This document shows positions 18,997-28,150 of a stretch of DNA of 64,000 nucleotides, piece after piece. The position numbers and the translations under genes were made by a program. The stretch covers positions 40,904 to 104,903 of the forward strand of contig NZ_JACIDN010000012.1 in NCBI RefSeq assembly GCF_014196345.1, read 5' to 3'. A model generated the notes under the pieces. It made no database searches and was not told where the DNA came from. It saw nothing but the letters and a program-made list of their open reading frames with translations. The first letter of the stretch is position 1, and every line of letters begins with the position of its first letter. The DNA comes from Methylobacterium brachythecii (GTDB lineage: Bacteria > Pseudomonadota > Alphaproteobacteria > Rhizobiales > Beijerinckiaceae).

Positions 18997-19908
18997 GTGC
19001 TGATCCTGCCGAGCCGGCGTCAGGTGCTCACCGGGCTTGGCGCGAGCACCCTCGCCGCCGGTGCGACGGGCACCTACGCCTTTGCCGTCGAGCCGCGCTT
19101 CCGGCTCGACGTCACGCGATATGCGCCCAAGCTCGCGGGCTGGACGCCGGGATTGATCCTGCGGATCGCGGCCATCGCCGACGTTCACGTCTGCGAGCCC
19201 TGGATGCCGCTCGACCGGGTCGCCGAAATCGTCGACGCGACGAACGCGCTCAAGCCCGACCTGATCCTCCTGCTCGGCGACTATCCAGCCGGCAGACGGG
19301 TGACCTGGAAGCCCGTCGCCCTCTCCGAGTTCGCCCGCGTCGCCGAGGGCCTCAGCGCCCCGCTCGGCGTCCACGCCATCCTCGGCAACCACGATTGGTG
19401 GGAAGACGAGGCGGCGCTCGATGCCCGGAAGGGGCCGGTCGAGGCGCGCCGGGTGCTGGAGGCGCGCGGCATCCCGGTGATGGAGAACGATGCCGTCCGC
19501 CTTGTGAAGGACGGCAGGCCGTTCTGGCTCGCCGGACTGGCCGACCAGCAGCCGTTCTGGATTCGGCGCGACCGTCGCAGCCTCGCCGACATCCCCGGCA
19601 CGCTCGCCAAGCTCACCGATGATGCCCCGGCGATCCTGATGGCGCACGAGCCGGAGATTTTTCCCAAGATCCCCGACCGCTTCGCCCTGACGCTGGCCGG
19701 CCACACCCATGGCGGTCAGGTCCGCATCTTCGGCCACTCCCCGTTCGTCGCCGGCTACCACGACCCGCGCTACGTCTATGGGCACATCGTCGAGGGTCGG
19801 CGCCAGCTGATCGTTTCCGGTGGTCTCGGCGTGAGCAACGTCGCCGTGCGCTTCGGCGTGCCGCCTGAGATCGTGCTCGTCGAGCTCGGGACCACGGATC
19901 AGGCCTGA
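18997..19908 (+). CDS. Tat-exported calcineurin-like metallophosphoesterase (YkuE type)
   Basis: A 303-residue protein from a GTG with GAGGG upstream; the frame is open further upstream but that part is low-complexity. Residues 5-35 form a twin-arginine signal (SRRQVLTGLGASTLAAGATG), so it is exported folded. The metal-site motifs appear in order: ADVHV (DxH), LLLGDY (GD), LGNHDWW (GNHD), MAHEPE and LAGHTHGGQ. This is the YkuE/LpxH-like periplasmic or membrane-associated group, acting on a phosphoester that may be a lipid or nucleotide headgroup. It is followed by a TerB-like and a secreted gene on the same strand. Confidence 0.88.
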   Translation: MLILPSRRQVLTGLGASTLAAGATGTYAFAVEPRFRLDVTRYAPKLAGWTPGLILRIAAIADVHVCEPWMPLDRVAEIVDATNALKPDLILLLGDYPAGRRVTWKPVALSEFARVAEGLSAPLGVHAILGNHDWWEDEAALDARKGPVEARRVLEARGIPVMENDAVRLVKDGRPFWLAGLADQQPFWIRRDRRSLADIPGTLAKLTDDAPAILMAHEPEIFPKIPDRFALTLAGHTHGGQVRIFGHSPFVAGYHDPRYVYGHIVEGRRQLIVSGGLGVSNVAVRFGVPPEIVLVELGTTDQA

Positions 19909-20015
19909 CACAACCTGTGCGGACGGGCACGGCGCTTGATCGGCACTCGCTGCAATGGTTCATCCCGATGGGCACCGCGCGGCTTCGGCGGTGCTGCGAA
20001 TCGGGGAGCCGATCG

Positions 20016-20570
20016 ATGCCTGCCCTCATCCTCGCCGCTGCCGTGCTCGGCGGCGCCTTGTTCTGGATCCTCCGCGCCCACGGCACCGTGCGTCAGCTAC
20101 GGGAAGTCGATCAAGACACGAAGGGACTGCAGCGCCGGGCCAAATCCGTCCTCGAAGACATCATCGGCACGCCGCTCGGCCGCGTGCGCGACGTGCGCCT
20201 CGCCGCAACGATCCTCATGATCCAGCTCGTGCGCACCGGAAGCCCGGTCACCGCCGCCGAGAAGACGCAGATCCTGGAGCTGATGGAAGATCCGCTTCAG
20301 GTCGAGAACGTCTCGGCGATGTTCGAACGGGCGTGGGGCTACACGCAGGCGCGCCGCCCCTTCTCCCTCGTCGCGGACGAGCTGCTGCCGCTCCTGCGAG
20401 AATCCCTGACGGAGGCCGAACGCCAGCAATTCGTCACCATGCTGACCAGGGTCGCTGCCGCGCATTCGAGCCCGAGCGACCTGCAACGCGAGGCCGTCGC
20501 CCGGCTCAAGCGCCGGCTCCTGTCCGGCAAGCCCGAACTGAAGGTCAGCCGCTCCGGCGATTTCGGCTGA
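20016..20570 (+). CDS. Membrane-anchored TerB-like helical protein
   Basis: A 184-residue protein. The start ATG has GGGGAG 8 bases upstream; the frame is open earlier without a site. Residues 2-18 are one hydrophobic helix (PALILAAAVLGGALFWIL). The rest is helical with the TerB-type pattern: RDVRLAATILMIQLVRTGSPVTAAEKTQILELM, followed by a second half-repeat ending LVADELLPLLRESLTEAERQQFVTMLTRVAAA. TerB-like domains bind metal or act as scaffolds in stress-related membrane complexes, but the acidic metal residues are not obvious here. Function is unknown; the domain assignment is moderate. Confidence 0.65.
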   Translation: MPALILAAAVLGGALFWILRAHGTVRQLREVDQDTKGLQRRAKSVLEDIIGTPLGRVRDVRLAATILMIQLVRTGSPVTAAEKTQILELMEDPLQVENVSAMFERAWGYTQARRPFSLVADELLPLLRESLTEAERQQFVTMLTRVAAAHSSPSDLQREAVARLKRRLLSGKPELKVSRSGDFG

Positions 20571-20628
20571 CGCCCGGCGGCGCGACGCCGCGCTCGTCAC
20601 CGACCGTGCTGCGCCCTAGACTTGCGGG

Positions 20629-21087
20629 ATGATCCTGTACCGCCTCCTCCCGATCCTCGCCGTCGTCACCGCCTTGTCGCAGCCGGCGCTGGCCGATTCC
20701 TGCGGCGACCTCGCCATCAAAGTTGGGGTCGAGACCGGGGCCGCGATCGGCGAGCGCATCGAGGATTTCGTGCGCTTCGCGGCTGGGGCGGACATGACTC
20801 TCTCGCTGTCCTGCGGCGGCAGCTACCCCTCCTCGGTCGGAGCCCAGTTTCGCGGCGAGACGCCGCCGGCCGAGTATTACGCTCTCTTCGGCAAGGCCGG
20901 CCACGCGGTGACCGGCATCGCGGCCGATATGCTGAGCGATGCCGCCCGCAAGGCGCAGGCCGAGGCCCAGACCCGACGGCACAGCAAGGTGCCGGCCGGC
21001 GGAGTCCAGGTCACCTGCTCCTTCACGAAATCGGACAAGGGCACGCTGACCATGTGCGCCGCGATCGAGCAGGCCGACCGGAGCTGA
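20629..21087 (+). CDS. Secreted hypothetical protein with four cysteines
   Basis: A 152-residue exported protein. Residues 1-22 are a signal peptide (MILYRLLPILAVVTALSQPALA) and the mature part begins DSCGDLAI. Four Cys remain after cleavage (in DSCGD, LSLSCGGS, VTCSF, TMCAA), suggesting two disulfides in the periplasm. The central part is helical and alanine-rich (MLSDAARKAQAEAQTRRH). I do not recognise the family. It follows the TerB-like gene by 58 bases on the same strand. Confidence 0.65.
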   Translation: MILYRLLPILAVVTALSQPALADSCGDLAIKVGVETGAAIGERIEDFVRFAAGADMTLSLSCGGSYPSSVGAQFRGETPPAEYYALFGKAGHAVTGIAADMLSDAARKAQAEAQTRRHSKVPAGGVQVTCSFTKSDKGTLTMCAAIEQADRS

Positions 21088-21297
21088 GCTGGTACCCGCA
21101 CTGCGAGGCGAAACGGAAGCAGTCCAGGGTCGATGCGCCGATGGTGCGGGTGCGGCACCGGATCGTTTCCCTGAAGTTCGCGACGACGGCGAGCGCCGTT
21201 TGATTGATTTTCGAGAGTTTCGTTCGGCCCGAACGCTGTCCGAGGCGTCCCGATCGCCTATGGTGATCTTTGCGGATGCACCGGGACAACGCCTGAC

Positions 21298-21594
21298 ATG
21301 TTGAAAAAGCTTACTCTTATCTTATTCTTTGTTTTTGGTGCGCCGAGTATCGCCGAAGCGCGGCTGACCGTCACCGACAAGCTCAGCGCCTACCGCCACG
21401 CGAGCAGCGCGGATCGGATCGACCTCGCCACGCGGCTCGGCAAGTCGTTCTCCGCCCTCTCGCCGGGTCTCACCCGTGACTACTTCATCAAGTGCCTGGA
21501 GGAGACCGTGAACATCGGCGACCCCCGCGACCTCGAACTCGACGAGGCCGTCAGGCTCTGTGTCGCGGCTCAGCGGGGCGCGGGGGAGGAGTAG
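21298..21594 (+). CDS. Small secreted hypothetical protein
   Basis: A 98-residue protein with a signal peptide (MLKKLTLILFFVFGAPSIAEA) whose codons are strikingly AT-rich against the rest of the gene. The mature 77 residues are mostly helical and contain two Cys (YFIKCLEE and VRLCVAA) that could pair. The string DKLSAYRHASSADRIDLATRLG has no family I know. A 210-base gap precedes it, so it probably has its own promoter. A palindromic repeat follows the stop. Confidence 0.65.
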   Translation: MLKKLTLILFFVFGAPSIAEARLTVTDKLSAYRHASSADRIDLATRLGKSFSALSPGLTRDYFIKCLEETVNIGDPRDLELDEAVRLCVAAQRGAGEE

Positions 21595-21602
21595 GTGTCG
21601 TC

Positions 21603-21641
21603 TGTCATCCCGGGTTCGCCGTCGGCGCCCCCAGGATGACA
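21603..21641. repeat. REP-like palindrome
   Basis: An 8-bp outer arm (tgtcatcc/ggatgaca) encloses an inner G+C-rich stem (cggg...cccc) with a gttcgccgtcggcg loop. It sits between convergent gene ends and has the 'GTCATCC...GGATGAC' form common to REP-type elements of this bacterial group. It may double as a bidirectional transcription stop. Confidence 0.6.
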
Positions 21642-21685
21642 CCGGAGGGTTTCGTCACCCTCCGATGCCAAGCGTCGAAAAAAAC

Positions 21686-23218
21686 CTACAGCGGAATGTT
21701 GTCGTGCTTCTTCCACGGCTGCTCCATCTCCTTGGAGCGGAGCATCCCGAGGGCGCGGGCGATGCGCTTGCGGGTCGAGTGCGGCATGATCACCTCGTCG
21801 ATGTAGCCGCGCTCGGCGGCGACGAACGGCGAGAGGAAGTGCGTCTCGTACTCTGAGGTGCGCTCGGCGATCTTGTCCTTGTCGCCCATCTCGGCCCGGT
21901 AGATGATCTCGACCGCGCCCTTGGCGCCCATCACGGCGATCTGAGCGGTCGGCCACGCGTAGTTGAGATCCGCGCCGACATGCTTCGAGGCCATGACGTC
22001 GTAGGCGCCGCCGAAGGCCTTGCGGGTGATGATGGTGACAAGCGGCACCGTCGCCTGGCTGTAGGCGAAGAGCAGCTTGGCGCCGTGCTTGATCAGACCG
22101 CCATATTCCTGCGCGGTGCCCGGAAGAAAGCCCGGTACGTCCACGAAGGTGACGATCGGGATCGAGAAGGCGTTGCAGAAGCGCACGAACCGCGCCGCCT
22201 TACGCGAGGCGTCGGAATCGAGAACGCCGGCGAGCACCAGCGGCTGGTTGGCGACGAAGCCGACCGTCCGGCCCTCGATCCGGCCGAAGCCCGTGATGAT
22301 GTTGCGCGCGTAGGTCGCCTGGATCTCGAAGAAATCCTCCTCGTCGACGACGCGGCGGATCAGCTCACCCATGTCGTAGGGCTTGTTCGGGTTGTCCGGG
22401 ATCAGGGTGTCGAGACCCTTGTCGAGCCGGTTGACGTCGTCGAAGCTGTCGAGCTCCGGCACGCCGTCGATGTTGTTCGCGGGCAGGAAGTCGAGCAGGC
22501 GGCGAATCTGCAGCAGCGCCTCGACGTCGTTCTCGAACGAGCCGTCGGCGATCGAAGACTTGGTGGTGTGGACCTTGGCGCCGCCGAGCTCTTCAGCAGT
22601 CACCACCTCGTTGGTCACGGTCTTCACCACGTCCGGGCCGGTGACGAACATGTAGCTCGTGTCGCGCACCATGAAGATGAAGTCGGTCATGGCCGGGGAG
22701 TAGACGTCTCCGCCCGCGCACGGCCCCATGATGACGGAGATCTGCGGTATCACGCCCGAGGCCGCGACGTTGCGCCGGAACACCTCGCCATAGCCACCGA
22801 GCGCCGCGACGCCCTCCTGGATGCGCGCGCCGCCGGCATCGAAGATGCCGATGATCGGGGCGCGCATCTTCAGGGCCATGTCCTGGACCTTGATGATCTT
22901 CTGCGCGTGCGTCTCCGAGAGCGAGCCGCCGAACACCGTAAAGTCTTTCGAGAACAGGAAGACCGTGCGGCCATTCACGGTGCCCCAGCCGGTGATGACG
23001 CCGTCACCGGGGATCTTCTGCTTCTCCATGCCGAAATCGGTGGAGCGGTGCTGCACGAACATGTCGAACTCTTCGAACGACCCGTGGTCGAGCAGGAGTT
23101 CGATCCGTTCGCGCGCCGTGAGTTTTCCGCGATTATGCTGAGCATCGATGCGCTTGGTGCCACCGCCGAGACGGGCGGCGTCGCGCCGCTCCTCGAGTTT
23201 TTCGAGAATGTCCTTCAT
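21686..23218 (-). CDS. pccB: Propionyl-CoA carboxylase beta subunit (carboxyltransferase)
   Basis: A 510-residue carboxyltransferase that moves CO2 from biotin to propionyl-CoA, giving methylmalonyl-CoA; in Methylobacterium this serves the ethylmalonyl-CoA pathway for glyoxylate regeneration. The start is MKDILEKLEERRDAARLGGG, standard for PccB; the in-frame TTG 27 bases upstream is not needed. GGARIQEGVAALGGYGEVFRRN and the C-terminal RKAFGGAYDVMASKHVGAD form the two oxyanion regions, and MGAKGAVEII is conserved. The biotin-carrying alpha subunit is not in the window. Confidence 0.93.
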   Translation of the reverse strand: MKDILEKLEERRDAARLGGGTKRIDAQHNRGKLTARERIELLLDHGSFEEFDMFVQHRSTDFGMEKQKIPGDGVITGWGTVNGRTVFLFSKDFTVFGGSLSETHAQKIIKVQDMALKMRAPIIGIFDAGGARIQEGVAALGGYGEVFRRNVAASGVIPQISVIMGPCAGGDVYSPAMTDFIFMVRDTSYMFVTGPDVVKTVTNEVVTAEELGGAKVHTTKSSIADGSFENDVEALLQIRRLLDFLPANNIDGVPELDSFDDVNRLDKGLDTLIPDNPNKPYDMGELIRRVVDEEDFFEIQATYARNIITGFGRIEGRTVGFVANQPLVLAGVLDSDASRKAARFVRFCNAFSIPIVTFVDVPGFLPGTAQEYGGLIKHGAKLLFAYSQATVPLVTIITRKAFGGAYDVMASKHVGADLNYAWPTAQIAVMGAKGAVEIIYRAEMGDKDKIAERTSEYETHFLSPFVAAERGYIDEVIMPHSTRKRIARALGMLRSKEMEQPWKKHDNIPL

Positions 23219-23388
23219 GGTGTCGGTGTGCCCGCTTGTATTCAAAATGCGATTGGTACGAACGGCCTAGCCCCGAAAAGGGCTTGGCCGTTCGCTGGCT
23301 GATCGCCCTTAGCATGCAGGTTCGCGGGCGGGAACGGGTCCGACCACCGTCGCGTATCAGGCTCGGATTGTCCCGATTGCAGGCTCGG

Positions 23389-24063
23389 TCACATCATCGT
23401 GGCGGCCAGGTTCGTCCATGACGGCGTGCGGCTGGTGCCCGTGCGGCGCGAGGTCCGAAGGCCGAACAGCCTGCCGGCAAGCGCGTCGATCATGAACTCG
23501 ACTCCGCAGGCGGTCATCTGGGCGCGATGCTCGAGCGACAGGCTCTCGAACTGCCGGGCAAGGTCCCGGAAATAGGCTGCGATGACCGTACTGCCGCGCT
23601 CCTCGTCGAGGACGACGTTCGTGTAGTGCGACCCGGCGCCCAGCACGGCATCGCAGCGCTGCCTGGGGATCTGGAGACAGAAGAGCTGATGCTCGTCGTC
23701 GGTGAAATCCGCTTCGTAGGGCACCGCCGAATCGTAGATCGCGAGGGAGCCGGGATGGAGCGTCCGCTCACGGCCGCTCTGCCGCACCGTCACGCTGCCT
23801 CGCAGCAGGATCATCGCGAACAGGCGATCAGCATTGTCCGCGATGAGGGGCGGTGTGCGGGCATGGTGCTGTGCGACGCTCTCGATCGCCGAGATATCGA
23901 TCTCGCCGAAGCGCGCATAGGCAATGTTTCCGGCGGGCTTGCGTCCGCTCTTGAAGGTGATGTCGAGGCCGAAATAATTGTCTTTGATCGTTTGATGCCA
24001 TGCGGATGTGCGGTCCGCCGGCGACACCAGGTTATCGAGATCGATCAGCGGACTTATTGTCAT
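23389..24063 (-). CDS. AraC-type ligand-binding domain protein lacking the DNA-binding domain
   Basis: A 224-residue protein consisting only of the N-terminal AraC_binding_2 domain (PF14525 type): YFGLDITFKSGRKPAGNIAYARFG, LIADNADRLFAMILLRGSVTVRQSGRERTLHPGSLAIYDSAVPYEADF and FCLQIPRQRCDAVLG. The usual 100-residue double helix-turn-helix is absent. After FMIDALAGRLFGLR the frame runs into a Ser/Thr/Arg-rich tail and stops, and the 140 bases before pccB are too few to hold an HTH remnant. It lies 23 bases downstream of a complete AraC gene on the same strand, with its own GGGG site, so it is probably co-transcribed. It may be a decoy or co-sensor for its neighbour, or a decaying copy. Confidence 0.75.
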   Translation of the reverse strand: MTISPLIDLDNLVSPADRTSAWHQTIKDNYFGLDITFKSGRKPAGNIAYARFGEIDISAIESVAQHHARTPPLIADNADRLFAMILLRGSVTVRQSGRERTLHPGSLAIYDSAVPYEADFTDDEHQLFCLQIPRQRCDAVLGAGSHYTNVVLDEERGSTVIAAYFRDLARQFESLSLEHRAQMTACGVEFMIDALAGRLFGLRTSRRTGTSRTPSWTNLAATMM

Positions 24064-24086
24064 CGTTCAAGCCCCCCGGCTCCGAT

Positions 24087-25097
24087 CTAGAGACTGCGCG
24101 AAAAGGACGATCTCGCCTCGGCCGACGGCGCGACTCGTTCCGGGAGACCTGCCATCGGCGCGGCGGCCCGGCATTCCGTCGGCGTGCGGCCGAAATGCTC
24201 CTTGAAGCGGCGGGAGAAATGGGCCTGGTCGACGAAGCCGCAGGTATAGGCAATGGTGCCGACGGTGAGTGAGCCGTGCGTAGGATCCGCGAGCATCGCG
24301 CTCGCGCGTAACAATCGCCGCTCCCACATCCAGTCGATCAGCGAAACGCCCTCGTCGAGCGCGATCTGGTGAAGCCGGCGAACCGAAACGTTGGCCGCAC
24401 TCGCGATCTGCCGCATGCCGAGCCCGGGCTCGCCGAGATTCTCGTCGATGTAGGAGCGCGCCCGGTACAGCGCCGTGGCTCCGCCCGATTGGCGGGGATG
24501 CTCCAGTCCCATCGTCTCCGAAAAGCCTGCAGCGATGAGATCGATCGCGATCGAGGCCATGCGCGTCGCGCTTGCCGGTTCCAATTCGGAGCCGTGTTCG
24601 GCCAGGGATCGGAGGAAGGCCGAGAGGACGTGGAAGCTCGCCTGCGTGTTCTCGATGCGCAGGCCGGCCGCCTGAGGCGCCGATCCCAACACCGCTTCGA
24701 GCTTCTTACGCGGAATGAAGACGTCGATGACGTTCAGCGTGCCGACGTGGCGGGTGTAATAGGGCTGCGTGATGTCGATCAGGACGATCCCGCCTGTACC
24801 GGATCGCTGTCGCCCGCAATGCTCGATGTTGAAGGTGCTACCGGACTCGAGAAGGACGATGAAGTCGTTGGAATCGCCGGATTTGATGTGCGGCTTCTTC
24901 CGCTCCAAGGTCTGGCTGACGCTCTGGAAATTGCCGATCTTAAGACTGCCGACTTCACAGAGATCGATCGAAGCGCGGAAGTCGTTCGCCTCGTAGTCTC
25001 TGAGCTCGAACGCCCCGATCAGCTGGCCGCAGGTCGTTTGCCAGTAGTCGAGCCGCTGCCGCTCGGGCACGCATTCGGTTGTCAAACGGTTGGTCAT
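24087..25097 (-). CDS. AraC-family transcriptional regulator
   Basis: A 336-residue regulator. The N-terminal half is an AraC_binding_2 sensing domain (TERQRLDYWQTTCGQLIGAFELR, NDFIVLLESGSTFNIEHCGRQ, IVLIDITQPYYTRHVG). The C-terminal 100 residues are a complete double HTH (GMRQIASAANVSVRRLHQIALDEGVSLIDWMWERRL, and VGTIAYTCGFVDQAHFSRRFKEHFGRTPTECR). I chose the ATG at 25097 for its GAGGG site 7 bases upstream. It heads a two-gene set with the HTH-less paralogue. The two sensing domains share layout but are clearly diverged. Target and ligand are unknown. Confidence 0.88.
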   Translation of the reverse strand: MTNRLTTECVPERQRLDYWQTTCGQLIGAFELRDYEANDFRASIDLCEVGSLKIGNFQSVSQTLERKKPHIKSGDSNDFIVLLESGSTFNIEHCGRQRSGTGGIVLIDITQPYYTRHVGTLNVIDVFIPRKKLEAVLGSAPQAAGLRIENTQASFHVLSAFLRSLAEHGSELEPASATRMASIAIDLIAAGFSETMGLEHPRQSGGATALYRARSYIDENLGEPGLGMRQIASAANVSVRRLHQIALDEGVSLIDWMWERRLLRASAMLADPTHGSLTVGTIAYTCGFVDQAHFSRRFKEHFGRTPTECRAAAPMAGLPERVAPSAEARSSFSRSL

Positions 25098-25211
25098 GGA
25101 TTGCCCTCGGCGACGAGTGCAAAGATGATGGGTGCGATGCCGATCTCGCCAGCCTGTCTTTGCGGGCAAGGTCGAGCACGAGAACTTCAACAGTTCTAGG
25201 AAATCTCGACA

Positions 25212-25559
25212 TTAATTTTTGTTTATTGTTTTGCGTTTTTCAAGCTTGGCCAATTCGATCATGACCATTTCGAGCAGGACGCGGAGTCTGAACGTCGTTT
25301 CGTCGCTTCGATCTTGCAGAGTCTTCTGTAGCGCTGCCTCGAGACTCACGATCAGCGCGTGCTCGCTCTCCGCGAAGGACGGATCCACGCCAGGGGCTGA
25401 CGCGCTGCGTTGCGAGGGCGACGGCTCGGTGTTCATGCGTCGCGATGTTCTGCCTATCGCGACACTGAGCCAATGACTGAGAATGCCGCGGCCTTTGTCT
25501 GAAAGAGAAGGATCGATCTCCCGGCACACCGGCTTCGGGTCAGAGACGGTCGAACGCAT
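25212..25559 (-). CDS. Small hypothetical protein
   Basis: About 115 residues from the ATG at 25559; an internal ATG at 25436 would give 74. The C-terminal 50 residues look like a genuine amphipathic helical segment (ALIVSLEAALQKTLQDRSDETTFRLRVLLEMVMIELAKLEKRK), while the N-terminal part is of uncertain quality. No strong ribosome binding site marks either start. No homology is recognised. It lies upstream of and in line with the AraC gene, 114 bases away, in a comparatively AT-rich stretch. Confidence 0.4.
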   Translation of the reverse strand: MRSTVSDPKPVCREIDPSLSDKGRGILSHWLSVAIGRTSRRMNTEPSPSQRSASAPGVDPSFAESEHALIVSLEAALQKTLQDRSDETTFRLRVLLEMVMIELAKLEKRKTINKN

Positions 25560-25655
25560 CGGCTGGACGCGCCGCGAGGACAAGTGCCGTGGCCGTGACG
25601 ACAGGGCGCGTGTGCCCTGCTTGCCCCCTCCCCCCGCCCGTCTACATTGCCCGCA

Positions 25656-26876
<1,221 letters not shown>

Positions 26877-27042
26877 AGATGCTCTCGCCAAATGCAACAA
26901 GCTGCCGCGCCCTGAGAGCCATCGGCACCACTGCTGCGACACCGACATGTCGGGATGAGGCGATGGGCTCGCGCCGGCTTCCTCCCGAGGGCGGCCTTCG
27001 TTATTCCGTCGGGGGCGCCTGTCGCGGCCTTGCCTTAGCCCG

Positions 27043-28110
27043 TTGCTGGAGACCTTTGCCGCTGTGAAGTTTGCGCTGGACGTCGACGATGGAAACGCCA
27101 TCACCGGCTGGGTCGCTCCGGACAATCAGCTCGCGGTGAGCCGGGTGCGGGTCACGGTCGAGGGACGACCCGTGCTGGAAGTCTCTGCCACCGAGATCGA
27201 CCCCGGTATCCGCGCAAATGGTTGGCATGCCACGGGGCAGTGCAGGTTCATCATCAACGAGGGCAATCTGCCGGGCATTTCGGAAATCCGGGATCTCGAG
27301 ATCCATGATGCTGACACCAACGTGCTCATTCATCGACGATCATCAAGGTCGGATTTCTGTGAAAAGAAATTGATCTTTATAAATGCGAGTATCAAGCAAG
27401 AATCTTCTCTTCTAGAGAGTTTGTACCCCCATTTCGAATCGAGTTATTTTAATATAAATAAGCTTTCGGAAGAAATCTTGTCCAATATGCTTGGAAATCC
27501 GTACTCCAAGTCGCGTCTGTTCGCGGGGCCGATTTTGATACCGCGCTACGAAGGCGAGTACGATTTCGGTAATGTCCTATCTGCGCTCCTTGTAGAAGAT
27601 CCGTTCGTGGAGATGGCAAGGCGGATGCTTTGGTTGCGCGCCCGGACGGCTTTGGCCGAGGACGACGCGCAAAGTTGGCGCTTGGGAGACCTCATCGAGG
27701 CCGTGAGATTCGCAGCCGATTTCGATTACGATGACATCAAGAGTCTCAAGCGCTTCTTTCGGATGTTGCCCGAAGAGGCCTATCGACTGCTCTTCAACCC
27801 GCTGACGCGCGTGCTGGCCACCCGGCTGCCCGACGACCGGATTTTCCCGGCGAATTCGATCATCGCGGTCGAGGTGCTGTCCCGCTTCGGGATCGTCGGC
27901 CATCGCAACCACTACGATGCCTTCGCGGCGACCGTGTTCGATCAACTGGGAATCGTCGCTCAACCGCCGTCTTCGCCGCCGATCCCGACGGAGATCCTCG
28001 CGTTCGCCGAACGCCTCCGTGGCATCAAGGCTGCCGTCGACTTCCTCGTGTTCGACGAAGTCATCAGCCGATCGGTGCAGGAAGCCGTCGCACGGAACTG
28101 GACCGGATGA
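27043..28110 (+). CDS. Hypothetical protein with an internal AT-rich island
   Basis: About 350 residues of unknown family. The start is unclear: TTG at 27043 or GTG at 27064, neither with an ideal ribosome site (GGAG at 27047). Residues 1-100 look like a beta-rich domain (VKFALDVDDGNAITGWVAPDNQ, VRVTVEGRPVLEVSA). The middle, about 27340-27560, is distinctly AT-rich and uses codons rare in this genome (ATA, TTA-like runs; KKLIFINASIKQESSLLE, SSYFNINKLSEEIL). The rest (about 175-355) is helical and G+C-rich (DDIKSLKRFFRMLPEEAYRLLF). No signal peptide is seen. The composition break suggests a composite or recently acquired gene. An M20 amidohydrolase gene follows 40 bases later. Confidence 0.65.
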   Translation: MLETFAAVKFALDVDDGNAITGWVAPDNQLAVSRVRVTVEGRPVLEVSATEIDPGIRANGWHATGQCRFIINEGNLPGISEIRDLEIHDADTNVLIHRRSSRSDFCEKKLIFINASIKQESSLLESLYPHFESSYFNINKLSEEILSNMLGNPYSKSRLFAGPILIPRYEGEYDFGNVLSALLVEDPFVEMARRMLWLRARTALAEDDAQSWRLGDLIEAVRFAADFDYDDIKSLKRFFRMLPEEAYRLLFNPLTRVLATRLPDDRIFPANSIIAVEVLSRFGIVGHRNHYDAFAATVFDQLGIVAQPPSSPPIPTEILAFAERLRGIKAAVDFLVFDEVISRSVQEAVARNWTG

Positions 28111-28150
28111 CGCCTGGTCACGCACTCCTCGAACGAGAGGCCTACCGACC

